The notes below the pieces were generated by a model. That model was not told the origin of the DNA. It saw only the letters and a program-made list of their open reading frames with translations, and did no database searches. Below, in pieces: positions 34,698 to 44,076 of a stretch of 64,000 bases of DNA. Both the position numbers and the translations under genes were made by a program. Origin of the DNA: Lachnospiraceae bacterium (GTDB taxonomy: Bacteria > Bacillota > Clostridia > Lachnospirales > Lachnospiraceae). Numbering within the stretch: position 1 is the first letter of the stretch; each line of letters opens with the position of its first letter. The stretch lies in assembly GCA_021770345.1 (NCBI GenBank), contig JAETRD010000009.1, forward strand, positions 62,001 through 126,000, given 5' to 3'.

Positions 34698-36434
34698 CTA
34701 TTGTGCGTCGCCCGTCTTCTGGGAAATCCTAAAGATTACAAACTCTGCGGGCTTCACCGGCGCAACGCCGATGACACAGATTAACCGCCCGTTGTCGATA
34801 TCGTCCTGACTCATCGTCTCATGTCCGATATTCACGAAAAATGCCTCGCCCGGCGAGGTCCCGGCAAGCGAGCCGTCCCGCCACATACCGGTCAGAAAGA
34901 CCTCGATCGTCCGCTTGACGCGCACCCAAAGCACCTCGTCATTCGGCTCGAAAACCGCCCAGTTTGTGTTCGCCTTAATTGACTCTTCTATATAGATAAA
35001 CAGCCTGCGGACATTGATATATTTCCAGCTCGGGTTGCTCGTAGCCGTCCGCGCACCCCACACGCGGATTCCCATCCCCGGAAAAGAGCGGATCAGATTG
35101 ACGCCTTTCGGGTTTAAAATATCCTGTTCCCCCTTGTTAAACGGGCAGTCGAGTCCCACACAGGCGCGCACCGTCTCGTTTGCGGGCGCCTTGTGCACGC
35201 CTCTGGTATTGTCGCTGCGCGCATAGATGCCGATCACCGAACCGGAGGGCGGAATCGCAATATTTTTTCTGTCAAGCGGGTCAAACACTGTCAGCCACGG
35301 GTGATACAGCGCCGCATACTCGGTGTCGAAAATATCCCTGTGCGCGGTGACATCGTCGATTTTCTTTGCATCCCTCGGAATATCAAGCACCGCAAACCGG
35401 CTCGCCGTGTTCTCGCAGTGTGCGACTAACATCAACTGCACATTCGGGTCCGTGACGCCTGGCACCGCCATAATGGATACATTGTCGTTGTCAAAAAACG
35501 ACTGGATTCCGGTGCGCTTCCCCGCACCGCTGTCCGTACCAATAAAATCCGCCGCAGACAGAGCCGCGATACTCCCGTTGCTGCCGCCGCCGAGACTGAC
35601 CGACAGCACCGCTTTTTCCGCATCACCCTCCGCCAGCGCAAGAAATGGCGGCGTGACCGGATTCTCATCGGAAATTTCGCAGCTCACTTTTACAATGTCT
35701 GATTTGGCCGTCTTTTTCTCGATATAATTGGGCGCGTCGATATTGAAAGAGACATTTTCGTAAATCTCCACCTGGTCTTCGATTCTCACCTCAAAGTCAA
35801 ACTCACATGTAGAGATCGTTTTTGTCGGAAGCAGCTCTTTGTCAATTACACTCCCGTCAAAATCCGTCTCAAATTCGAGGATATTGTCCTGACATTTCAC
35901 AACGCGGTTGTAACTGACCGTCGTTTTGTCTGAGTACATCACGATATCGCCTGCTGCAAAACCGACGGCATTTTTTACCTGATACCGCTTTCCGTCCGCA
36001 GTCTCCACGATCTCGAGGATCTGTGTCTTCGCCTTTGACGACGGCGTGATCACAATGTTGATATTGTTGCCCCAGATTCCCGGGTTCTTTGCCCGGATGT
36101 TTAGCACCGGCGCCGCGGCCGGAATTTTTCCCTCGCTGCATTTTGCATCGGCCGGTGCCACCCGCTCGATATATGCCCGCGCACCGCCGTTGATAAAAAA
36201 ATGCTCCACCGCATAGGCGAGAAACCGATATTCCCCGAATTCGTTTTCCGATAGATAGCCGCCGTATTTCCGTCTGAAATCCGCAAAATTCGTGACAAGC
36301 TGCGGTACACCCTCCGCCGGTCCGCGCTCCGCAAGGCCGATAAATCCTGCAGTGCTGGTACTTACGCCCTCCATCGGCTTTCCGCCGGATTCAAACTCTT
36401 CCACATATACGCCCGGTGATAAGTATTCTGCCAT
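34698..36434 (-). CDS. Contractile sheath protein (Pvc2-like)
   Basis: 578 residues with the sheath hallmark start MAEYLSPGVYVEEFESGGKP and VSTSTAGFIGLAERGP. The C-terminal sheath core includes NLIRSFPGMGIRVWGARTAT, a helix with RRLFIYIEESI, and a final FVIFRISQKTGD. The residues 110-330 segment is a variable surface domain with little similarity. It wraps the tube and contracts to drive injection. First structural gene of the locus, after the SARP/STAND regulator. Confidence 0.93.
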   Translation of the reverse strand: MAEYLSPGVYVEEFESGGKPMEGVSTSTAGFIGLAERGPAEGVPQLVTNFADFRRKYGGYLSENEFGEYRFLAYAVEHFFINGGARAYIERVAPADAKCSEGKIPAAAPVLNIRAKNPGIWGNNINIVITPSSKAKTQILEIVETADGKRYQVKNAVGFAAGDIVMYSDKTTVSYNRVVKCQDNILEFETDFDGSVIDKELLPTKTISTCEFDFEVRIEDQVEIYENVSFNIDAPNYIEKKTAKSDIVKVSCEISDENPVTPPFLALAEGDAEKAVLSVSLGGGSNGSIAALSAADFIGTDSGAGKRTGIQSFFDNDNVSIMAVPGVTDPNVQLMLVAHCENTASRFAVLDIPRDAKKIDDVTAHRDIFDTEYAALYHPWLTVFDPLDRKNIAIPPSGSVIGIYARSDNTRGVHKAPANETVRACVGLDCPFNKGEQDILNPKGVNLIRSFPGMGIRVWGARTATSNPSWKYINVRRLFIYIEESIKANTNWAVFEPNDEVLWVRVKRTIEVFLTGMWRDGSLAGTSPGEAFFVNIGHETMSQDDIDNGRLICVIGVAPVKPAEFVIFRISQKTGDAQ

Positions 36435-36438
36435 ATAC

Positions 36439-36481
36439 TCCCCAGTTTCCTGCCTGAAAGAAACTGGATACCTCCTTTCCG
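36439..36481 (-). promoter_or_regulatory. Leader hairpin between two Shine-Dalgarno-like sequences before the sheath gene
   Basis: On the minus strand a strong AAGGAGGT (about 36472-36479) is followed by a hairpin with an 8-bp perfect stem (36442-36449 with 36460-36467) and a 10-nt loop. Then comes GGGGAG, three nucleotides before the ATG at 36434. Folding of the hairpin would bring the strong site close to the start. No short leader peptide start (ATG/GTG/TTG) is seen at suitable spacing after it. Confidence 0.5.
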
Positions 36482-36540
36482 TTTGTGTCCCCTGATCGGA
36501 TTATTTGACTCTATGTTACAAAACGGCGCTTAACAAATAC

Positions 36541-38394
36541 TTAACATTCCCATATTCCGACAATTTTTGCAAAATTTTTCTTACTTCCCGCGATTTTTTC
36601 CGCAAACGACGCAAAGCTCTCCGTCATTTTCTGTCCCATAAGTTCTTCCCGTATACACACAAGCCTCTCATATTCCCGCTTTGCACCGCTGACATCCCCG
36701 CCGAGCAAAAGACTCTTTATAAGCCGTTCAAGCGTGGAGATATCACAGTCGTCAACTTCCGCCGCCCTCCCGAGATATGCCGCGGCTGACAGAAAGTCCT
36801 TTTGCGCCAGCTCCCTCTCTGCCAGCGACTTTAATATCCACAGATACCGCTGCTCCACATGCTCTTTATACACGCCGGCCCAGAGATAATCCTCCCCGTA
36901 CAGATAGCCCCTGTAACAGAGTTCCAAAAGTTCTTCCGGATTTTCCCCTTCGGGTATGCTGTCCCCTTTCAGATAACCGTGCCAGCGCTTTAACACATCC
37001 ATATCCGAAGTGATGTATTCCATATCAATGGCGTAAGTCTGATTTTTCGACAGAAGAAGATTTGGCAGGCCGTTTTCCGTCAATGTTTTCCGCAGATAAG
37101 AAACCGTGGTGTGAAACAATATCACCGCCTTTTCCGGCGGCTTTTCCGGCCACAGCCGCTCCGTTATGATATCGCGCTCAATCCGTCTCCCTTCCTCACA
37201 AAACAGGAAAGCAAACAGTTCTTTTGTCTTTTTTGTGCGCCAGGTAAGCTCGCCCGTTTTTCCCTTCACCAGAAAACTTCCCAGACATTCGACAAACAAC
37301 TCTTCTTTTGTGTTCTCTTCCCTTGATATATGATATTTTTCTGCCCGCAGCAAAACCTGTTCTCTGCGGGATGCGGGCAGCCTTTCTCTTAAAAATTCCG
37401 CATAAATACGTTCGCAGTGATAACAGTTTTGCTCCGTCGCAGAACGTGTCAGAAACAGATTTTCACGCACGAGATATTCCAGTATACACTCCGCATCCGT
37501 GCGTTTGAGCGCATAATTGCACACGGCCGCCTCAATTTTTTCTAAAACTGAAATGTCCAGCAGAAACTGCTGCATATCAAACGATAGTTTTTGGAAAATT
37601 TCATAGAAAATATAATGATAAAGATATGTGCAGTCGAACAGAGGAGAATCCTTAAAGCGAGGCTTACCTCTTTTTAATTCCCTCCCGGCAAATACGACGC
37701 CGGCGGGCCATCCCCCTGTGTATTCCTGCACATTTTTTGTGACTTGACGGGGCAGCGTTTTCCCCGTCATATGATTTAACAGAAGCTCCGTTTCCCACTC
37801 TTCGAAGCACAACTCATTTACGCCGATCTCACGCACCTGCCCCCGCATCAGAGCCGCCGCAAGAAATGCGGGAAATCCGCCTCTTGCTGAAAAAAAGAAT
37901 CTCACTCTCCCGGCGCTGTATTCGATGAATTGCAGGAGAAAGGTCTGCACCCGCTCGTCTGTGATCACCTCAAAGCTGTCGAGACAGATATAGATGTCTT
38001 CTTTCGGAAGAGTCGAAAAACAGCAGAAAAAAAATGTCTCACTCATCTCAAAAAAGTCGTCCCATGCCGCTTTGACAAACCGATTCAGATCAGACGGATT
38101 TCCGATGGCCGCATTTGAAAAGGATGCGGCCATCCCGCGCAAAAAACGAAATACATCATTGTCCGACTCATGCAGATGATACCAGCAGCAGCGCGCTTTG
38201 TGACTTTGTGCCCATTCCGCCATCACGGTTGTCTTTCCGTAACCGGCGCCCGCACAGAGCACTACGATTTCTTCGCTCCCCGCCTTAAGACTCTCTAATA
38301 TTTTCCCACGGCGGATTTCTCCGTCCGCCGCTTTGGGAATTCTGGTTTTTGAAGCAGCCCATGTACGCCCCGGCTCCCATCCTCTTTGGTTCAA
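36541..38394 (-). CDS. STAND-type transcription regulator with SARP/BTAD-like C-terminus
   Basis: 617 residues. An NTPase domain has Walker A GAGYGKTT (about 49-56) and a Walker B-like DIYICLDSFEVI, and is MalT-like (residues 30-350). After that come a winged-helix DNA-binding part (about 385-470, with ERDIITERLWPEKPPEKAV and FHTTVSYLRKTL) and a helical bacterial transcriptional activation domain (470-600). Such proteins sense a ligand, oligomerise with ATP and activate transcription. Its gene stands directly before the sheath gene, in the same orientation and separated by 106 bp, so it is the leading candidate for the eCIS activator. Promoter -10/-35 elements in the gap are not convincing. 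Confidence 0.85.
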   Translation of the reverse strand: MNQRGWEPGRTWAASKTRIPKAADGEIRRGKILESLKAGSEEIVVLCAGAGYGKTTVMAEWAQSHKARCCWYHLHESDNDVFRFLRGMAASFSNAAIGNPSDLNRFVKAAWDDFFEMSETFFFCCFSTLPKEDIYICLDSFEVITDERVQTFLLQFIEYSAGRVRFFFSARGGFPAFLAAALMRGQVREIGVNELCFEEWETELLLNHMTGKTLPRQVTKNVQEYTGGWPAGVVFAGRELKRGKPRFKDSPLFDCTYLYHYIFYEIFQKLSFDMQQFLLDISVLEKIEAAVCNYALKRTDAECILEYLVRENLFLTRSATEQNCYHCERIYAEFLRERLPASRREQVLLRAEKYHISREENTKEELFVECLGSFLVKGKTGELTWRTKKTKELFAFLFCEEGRRIERDIITERLWPEKPPEKAVILFHTTVSYLRKTLTENGLPNLLLSKNQTYAIDMEYITSDMDVLKRWHGYLKGDSIPEGENPEELLELCYRGYLYGEDYLWAGVYKEHVEQRYLWILKSLAERELAQKDFLSAAAYLGRAAEVDDCDISTLERLIKSLLLGGDVSGAKREYERLVCIREELMGQKMTESFASFAEKIAGSKKNFAKIVGIWEC

Positions 38395-38546
38395 TGTTTC
38401 TTTTTCCGCTCCCCCTCCGCATGCCCGTACCGAGGGACCTTTCCTTATAAATTATACATGTAGTATACTATATTTAAAGGAAAAATTATCAACATTCTTT
38501 TTCAACCTGCTTTGAGGCGAAGACCGGGAAAGCGTTGTCAGACATC

Positions 38547-39542
38547 TTATTTTTCTTTTTTAGACAGCAAATCGGAAATTCCCACCACAACCGGATACAG
38601 CAGACCTGCCACAACCCATATGATCCAGCTGTAACCCCAATTATTTGATGCAAGGCTGTATGCGAGAAAAACTGCGGTGGCAATAAGCCAATAGGAACCG
38701 GATATGACAGCCATCACCGAATTTCTTTCCTTTTTTGCTTTTGAGTAATCGCCCTCCTGCAAAAGCTTTTCAAAACTTGCCCACATGATACCGCTGCGCA
38801 CGAACAAAATAATCCCCACACCTGCGATGACAAATCCGGCCGACAGCATAATCACCATAAACAAACCATTTTCCGCATTGATCATCGTGCCGCCAAACAG
38901 CGGAATCAAAGCCAGAATACACAGGCATGTTCCGATGATATTATTTCTCTGACAGGTACTTCTGTAATTTTCTTTCCGTTCCTTTACCATTCCGGTCACA
39001 CCGTACTCCGTCTCAAAGACTTCTTTTTCGAGATACTCAAAAGGAGCCGTTTTATTTCCGCTTGTAATAAATATGACTACCGCCGTGGCGACAAGAATCA
39101 GCAGTACGATCATGCCCAGCCCTCCGGCCACATGATCTGCCAGGCCGTATTCCCCCATTTCGCTGACCGCGCCTAAAACCATCAGGCATATCGGAGAAAG
39201 GATGCATAAAAATGTTGCGTAAGCGATTGATTTTGATGTCGCGGCTTTTATCGAAAGAAACTCGTTTGCCTCCTCCATCGTTACACGTCTCAGAGACGTT
39301 TTTTCTTCCCTGATAACTGTATGTTCCATTTCCTCGATTTCCTCAATTTCATCCTTGAGCAAATAATCCGTACTTACTCCGAATAATTCGGAAAGACGTA
39401 TCATCTTTTCGAGATCCGGTATCGACTGAGCACTCTCCCATTTGGAGACAGACTGTCTTGTGACATCCATCTGTTCTGCAAGTTCCTCCTGCGACCATCC
39501 GTTCTTTTTGCGCAGCTGTATCAATTTGTCTGCAAAAATCAT
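38547..39542 (-). CDS. XRE-family regulator with membrane-spanning C-terminal domain
   Basis: 331 residues from the ATG at 39542; an ATG at 39737 would add 65 unrelated residues. The HTH (residues 1-60: ADKLIQLRKKNGWSQEELAEQ with VTRQSVSKWES) is the Cro/CI type. Next comes an acidic linker and then about five hydrophobic helices (from residue 110 on), for instance AYATFLCILSPICLMVL and MIVLLILVATAVVIFI. This fusion of HTH and membrane helices is common in Clostridia. Its target is unknown. The FtsX gene remnant lies 140 bp upstream. Confidence 0.83.
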   Translation of the reverse strand: MIFADKLIQLRKKNGWSQEELAEQMDVTRQSVSKWESAQSIPDLEKMIRLSELFGVSTDYLLKDEIEEIEEMEHTVIREEKTSLRRVTMEEANEFLSIKAATSKSIAYATFLCILSPICLMVLGAVSEMGEYGLADHVAGGLGMIVLLILVATAVVIFITSGNKTAPFEYLEKEVFETEYGVTGMVKERKENYRSTCQRNNIIGTCLCILALIPLFGGTMINAENGLFMVIMLSAGFVIAGVGIILFVRSGIMWASFEKLLQEGDYSKAKKERNSVMAVISGSYWLIATAVFLAYSLASNNWGYSWIIWVVAGLLYPVVVGISDLLSKKEK

Positions 39543-39681
39543 ATAGGTTCCTCTCTTTCTTTTTATTTTCCGGAACAATCTTAACACTTTTTTGCGTTGC
39601 ATACCATCAATCAGCCCCATGCAATCTGTCAACCGGCGGTTGCTACTCCTTTCCTGCCATGTCAGGATCCCTGCATTGCAG

Positions 39682-41358
39682 TTAATTATCCCGAAGCCGC
39701 TCCACAATACTCCGGATTCCTGCCCTTTTATAGACAACTGCCGGGATGACCATGCACAGAAGCATCGACAGCAACATATAAAGCGTCATCGGAAGAGCCG
39801 GATAACGGAACGTCCCAAACCCAACATTTTCCCTGACCACATGAAAAATCAGGAAATCAGCTCCGGACCCTAACGTAACAGACAGTGCCAGTGTCAGCAG
39901 GAAATACCAGATTCCCTCCCACATGGTGAGTTTCTGCATCTGTTTTTTGGAGGCACCTACCGCTTCCATAGTGGCAAATTCCCGCTGTCTGCCCAGAATG
40001 CTGACGCTCATGGTATTGATAAAATTCAGGATCCCCACGGTAAACAGCACAATGGTGAGAAACGCGGACAGCTTTGACAGTGCGCCTTTGGTCTCTTCCA
40101 GGGATCTGGCAAGTTCCACCTTTGATGTCCTTGAGATGGCGGGGATGTCCTCTGTCAGTTCCGCCGCCTGGTTCAGGATGCTTTCCTCATATTCGGAATC
40201 GCTGTCGATCTTGACGGAATAGATAATGGCATCTTCCCTGTACCGGTCGATCACTTTATTGGAGACCACCAGCCACGGGGCCGCGCCGCTGTTCATCCCG
40301 TCTCTTTCAAGGGGAATCTGCCCTCCGATGGACAGCTCAAACTGTTCATCCGTATCCATCACGGAAAAAGGAATCCTGCTCCCACTGTGCAGTCCGCTCC
40401 CGTTCATATCTGTGGTGAGAAGAAACTCCCCTTTTTCAAACCCTTCTATATCAATAGGCGTTTCCGCGGACAAATTGTATTCTTCTATCATCCTGCTGTC
40501 AATCCCCACAAGCAGGCTCCAGAAGGTTGCCTTCGGATTGTCCAGCCAGATACTGGTATCTGTGGGTTCCATTCCGTTTGCCAGCTCAAATTCATTTTTA
40601 ATTTCCAGCCAGTCTCCATAGACCTCCTCCGAATAATGCTCATAGATGGGCACAACCTTTGTCATTTCAAAGTTCTCCACTCCCTCCAGACTCTGCAGTC
40701 GCTCCACAAGCTCCGGCGTGAAACTCTGCTCCTCCTGGGGGGAAAAGGATGCCCTGCTCATGCTGTTATAAAGGGCAAGGTCATGGGCCGTATTATAATC
40801 AATAAATTCGTCCAGAGACATCCCGCCAAGGACCGTCATGCAGAGCAGGAAAGTCACGCTGCTTAAGAAAAACGTCCCTATGACCATCCATGCCTTCCGG
40901 GGCTGCCGGAATACATTTATAAGCCCCATCTGAAACAGCTTTGTATGGTCGCTTCCACGGCTCGTCTTCCCCCGAATGTCCTTCTTCCGTGCGCCGCTGC
41001 CCTCCGCAAATGTCAGGGCGCCAATGGCGGAAACAGCCATCACCTTCCTGGCTGTCATAAAAAAGCTGACAAAGATCATCAAACCCGAAAAGAATGCCGC
41101 TGTAAACGGAATGATCAGATGGAACCGTGTCTCCGAAAATCCCTCCAGGATACCGCCCAGGATCAACGGAACAATCCACTGTGTCATAACACCGCCAAGC
41201 AGAAGCCCCACCGGCAGGGGTGTCAGAAGGATAGTCCCCATTCGGTAGTACATAAGCCGTTTGAGCTGGCAGGGTGCGGTCCCAATAGTTTTGAGCAGAC
41301 CGTAAAACTGAATATCCTTTGTAACGGAAATCGTATTGATGTTATAGATAATATGGAT
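39682..41358 (-). pseudogene. 5'-truncated FtsX-type permease
   Basis: The homologous part begins abruptly near 41358 with IHIIYNINTISVTKDIQFYG, which corresponds to an internal FtsX segment (in normal proteins the first transmembrane helix and a long external domain come before it). An open frame does extend further (to 41643), but its first 95 residues are an out-of-frame translation of the small neighbouring gene. The remaining 560 residues have two FtsX cores and an external domain, ending in AGIRSIVERLRDN. No partner ATPase is next to it. A deletion appears to have joined it to the 3' end of the gene at 41342-41692. Confidence 0.75.
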
Positions 41359-41692
41359 AAAGCGCACGCACCTTCTGATCCAGTTCCCTGACCCACTCTG
41401 TGAACGCCGCCCCTGACAGCTCGCTGTCAAAAAACAGCGCGGTGGTCCTGCCATCATCCAGCCAGGAGAGCAGACATCCGGTGCCTCCCTGTCCCCAGAC
41501 CTGGAAGGGGAAGTGGCTCCGGGTACTGTCGCAAAGGGTCTCCACATCAGAGTACAGCACCAACTGCTGGAACAGGTCCCAACTCTCCAGGTCCCCCAGC
41601 TTTTCGATGTGGACGGCCCCGGTTGTCCGGTCTGCCTCCGCAAAGACGGCGATGCCGTTCTCTTTCATAAATACAAGGATTTTCTGCTCCAT
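41342..41692 (-). CDS. Small uncharacterised acidic protein, probably 3'-altered by the deletion
   Basis: 116 residues from the ATG at 41692 (GGGAGG ribosome site; an ATG at 41767 is less plausible). It is acidic, with EADRTTGAVHIEKLGDLESW and a Trp/Phe-rich centre (FPFQVWGQGG). No family recognised. Its last residues (ALYPYYL) overlap the start of the truncated permease, so its native C-terminus may be lost. Confidence 0.5.
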   Translation of the reverse strand: MEQKILVFMKENGIAVFAEADRTTGAVHIEKLGDLESWDLFQQLVLYSDVETLCDSTRSHFPFQVWGQGGTGCLLSWLDDGRTTALFFDSELSGAAFTEWVRELDQKVRALYPYYL

Positions 41693-41711
41693 CTGCATTT
41701 CCTCCCGTTGT

Positions 41712-42056
41712 TCATTCTGGTATCGTGATGATATATTCCTCGTCAAATGCGTCGTTTTTATCATCATAGGTCATCCGGAACTGGGTCTCCGACAGCCATT
41801 CCACACCAAAAGATACGGTCTCCATAAAGCCGCCGCCCGGATAGGTCCAGATCTCCCGCTTCCCGTACCAGGTCTTTTGATAGACATACGGGCGGCATAC
41901 ATGGTCGTACTCGATGATGATGGTGTTTGTCCCCTGGGGTGAAGTGAAGACCTCCCGACTTGCGACAAACAAAACGTCGCAACAACTCCGAAAGAGGCAT
42001 ATCACCAGAAGAATGACCGCCAATCCGGCTATGTATTTGAGCCGCTTACTCTTCAT
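41712..42056 (-). CDS. Small membrane-anchored protein (DUF5412-like, tentative)
   Basis: 114 residues from the ATG at 42056 (GGAGG, 9 nt before it). Transmembrane anchor at about residues 6-26 (YIAGLAVILLVICLF), then an extracytoplasmic beta-rich domain with REVFTSPQGTNTIIIEYDHV and WTYPGGGFMETVSFG. The SPxGTNT segment is what suggests DUF5412; uncertain. Its start overlaps the end of the SUKH-like pseudogene. Confidence 0.55.
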   Translation of the reverse strand: MKSKRLKYIAGLAVILLVICLFRSCCDVLFVASREVFTSPQGTNTIIIEYDHVCRPYVYQKTWYGKREIWTYPGGGFMETVSFGVEWLSETQFRMTYDDKNDAFDEEYIITIPE

Positions 42057-42360
42057 CTTCATCGTCCTCCAAATTGTCCTCGTCATCCTCATTCTCGGTC
42101 AGAGCATTGATAAACGCTGTGATGGATTCCGCCAGGCAGGTCACATGCTCCTCCGGATTCTCGCCGTATTCAAACTCGTGATCGTAATAATAAATGGCGC
42201 CAAAGTCGGATTCTCTTACGCTGAAGCAAAGGAGAATCCGACCTTCCTCAGCAAAGGGAATCAGCCAGTCTGAATTACGTCGTCATCCGCTCTCAAAAGT
42301 TCCAGCGTTTTTTCCATGGGCCGCTTATATCTCTCCCGTATGGAATTGTAAAAAATATTA
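42046..42360 (-). pseudogene. Frameshifted SMI1/KNR4 (SUKH)-like immunity gene remnant
   Basis: Two frames join near 42270-42282: upstream SIRERYKRPMEKTLELLRADDD, then in the next frame DWLIPFAEEGRILLCFSV, followed by FGAIYYYDHEF and an acidic tail of Asp/Glu. The WLIPFA.dG and yyyDHE pattern is typical of SUKH immunity proteins, which protect against polymorphic toxins. No intact start is seen at the 5' end, and a stop interrupts the first frame. It is thus a decayed immunity gene, with no associated toxin in the window. Confidence 0.65.
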
Positions 42361-42462
42361 TAACGGGTAATTTCCAACTTTTTATCTACTTTTGAAAAAT
42401 TTAAAGCCGTCGTTCATCATAAATTTATGCGCCCTAATATTGGGATGTACTTACCGCCAATG

Positions 42463-42687
42463 CTAAATTTCAAGATATATCCAAAATCCCCTTGGTACTC
42501 CGCCAACCAAATGCCCAACAACTTCACCCTCCCACCAGGGCAGTGTGATTTCCTCAAAATCGGAATCTCTTTCTGACTGAATGGCAGAGCCATCTATTTC
42601 CACAAAAAAAGTATCTTCATCTTGCATTGCGGTCGCTTTAACCGTTTCAGCTTCTTCTCTGGTTGCATAGCATATCCTGTTTTCCAT
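42463..42687 (-). CDS. Small hypothetical protein, 74 residues
   Basis: A short acidic protein (start MENRICYATREEAETVKAT, preceded by AAGGGG). It ends in a Trp/Gly-rich segment, LPWWEGEVVGHLVGGVPRG. No family recognised; it could be a fragment of a longer gene. It lies directly after the histidine kinase gene, in the same direction. Confidence 0.45.
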   Translation of the reverse strand: MENRICYATREEAETVKATAMQDEDTFFVEIDGSAIQSERDSDFEEITLPWWEGEVVGHLVGGVPRGFWIYLEI

Positions 42688-42705
42688 TGCCGGTTGCCCC
42701 TTCTC

Positions 42706-44076
42706 TCAAAAATTGGACGTTGGAAATGTCAGCGCTGTTTTGAACCCATTCCGGGGCTCGCTTTCCATGGCTATGGTTCCCTTGTGGGCCTCCGTGATCT
42801 GACGGACCAGCAGAACACCCAGGCCATGCCGCAGATCCAGCTTTTCATCCGTACTCTCCAGGCGGCGGTGGTCTGCAGTCAGTTCCTTTAGCTTTTCAGC
42901 TGATATCCCCGCACCATCGTCTGTAACCTCGACCGTTATACCGACTTTTCCGCACAGAACCGAGACAGCGATCCGGCAGCCCTGTGGGTTATGAACGATG
43001 CTGTTTTGGATTAAATTACCCAGAGCGCGTTTCAACAGAGCCTCATCACCCAGGATGGACAGCGGCTCGCTTTCCTGGTCAGCGCAAAACGCTATCCCGT
43101 ATCGCTCCTCCAAACCACCGTCCAGAAATTCGCAGACAACCTGCCGCGCCAGTTCCACCAAATAGACTTTCTCCATCCGGAGGGGCTGCATGGAATATTC
43201 CAGCCTTGATGTTAGGTTCAAATCGGAAATCAAACTCCGCAGCTGTTCTCCCTGCTTTCGGATGCAGGCCGCCTGCTCACGGGCGGATGCCGGGAGGGTC
43301 CGGTCATCCTCCAGCTGTCCGGCAAAGCCCAGAATTACAGACAGAGGCGTCCGCACATCATGGGAGACGCCGCTGATCCATTCGGCCCGGGCAGTGTCCT
43401 TTTTGGCAATAAAGGCCCCTGCCTTGTTGAGCTGCCGGTTGATCTCCGACAATTCTCCCTTTTCCGGGAGGCTGACCGGCTGGCCCAAGGAGACTGTTTC
43501 AATCCCCCGCAAAATGGGTATGACTGCCTTTTCAATGTGCCGGGTGTTCTTCCAGATCAGCAGAACCACTATAATGATATTTGTCAGAAAGACGGCAACC
43601 AGACCGACAAGCAGCTTTCTTACATAGCTCTCATTGACGGAAAAGTAATACTTCGCCTGGCTGCCTTTTTCACCGCCCACTACCAACAACCCCTGGGGAT
43701 GCTCCTGCACATAGACCGGATAATCCCCCAGATACCATCGGCTGAATTTTGCCACGTCCGCTGTCGTGTACCGCCGGGGCAGCTCCTCCGGCAATCCGCT
43801 TTGAAAAATAACGGTTCCTGCATCATCCAGAATCATAGCCCAGGCGTGATGCTCCTCCAGTAGTCCGGATAGCCCTTCAGCCGCTGTCAGCCGCCCCTTC
43901 TCGTCCATGACGATGCTATCACAAATTTCCTTCAAGGAGAGGTTCGACTCCTCCGAGGTCTGCCAGGCCCAGATCAACATGGAGAAAAGCAAAGTGGCAT
44001 TGAGCAGAAGGAACAGCGCAATGATACCTGCCATAGATAAAAAATATTTCCGAAAGAAGCGTTCCACAGGTTTCAT
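42706..44076 (-). CDS. Sensor histidine kinase, cassette 2
   Basis: 456 residues: transmembrane helices at about 12-36 and 155-175 with a PAS/Cache-like external domain between, a HAMP-like linker, H-box WISGVSHDVRTPLSVI, N-box LGNLIQNSIVHN, G1 TDDGAGIS and G2 LRHGLGVLLV. It overlaps its regulator by 4 bp. It probably controls the divergent ABC operon at 45054 through the regulator and the 11-bp repeats. Confidence 0.88.
   Translation of the reverse strand: MKPVERFFRKYFLSMAGIIALFLLLNATLLFSMLIWAWQTSEESNLSLKEICDSIVMDEKGRLTAAEGLSGLLEEHHAWAMILDDAGTVIFQSGLPEELPRRYTTADVAKFSRWYLGDYPVYVQEHPQGLLVVGGEKGSQAKYYFSVNESYVRKLLVGLVAVFLTNIIIVVLLIWKNTRHIEKAVIPILRGIETVSLGQPVSLPEKGELSEINRQLNKAGAFIAKKDTARAEWISGVSHDVRTPLSVILGFAGQLEDDRTLPASAREQAACIRKQGEQLRSLISDLNLTSRLEYSMQPLRMEKVYLVELARQVVCEFLDGGLEERYGIAFCADQESEPLSILGDEALLKRALGNLIQNSIVHNPQGCRIAVSVLCGKVGITVEVTDDGAGISAEKLKELTADHRRLESTDEKLDLRHGLGVLLVRQITEAHKGTIAMESEPRNGFKTALTFPTSNF

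Noticed and set aside
9726-38394. Prophage or R-type tailocin
   Set aside because: No capsid, terminase, portal, holin or lysin; DUF4255, AAA+, LysM adaptor and DUF4157 genes indicate eCIS.
9726-38394. Type VI secretion system
   Set aside because: No TssJ/L/M membrane complex or ClpV; sheath is a single fused protein and hub and spike are split.
41359-41643. N-terminal extension of the FtsX permease
   Set aside because: This part is an out-of-frame reading of the neighbouring small gene; the permease is truncated instead.
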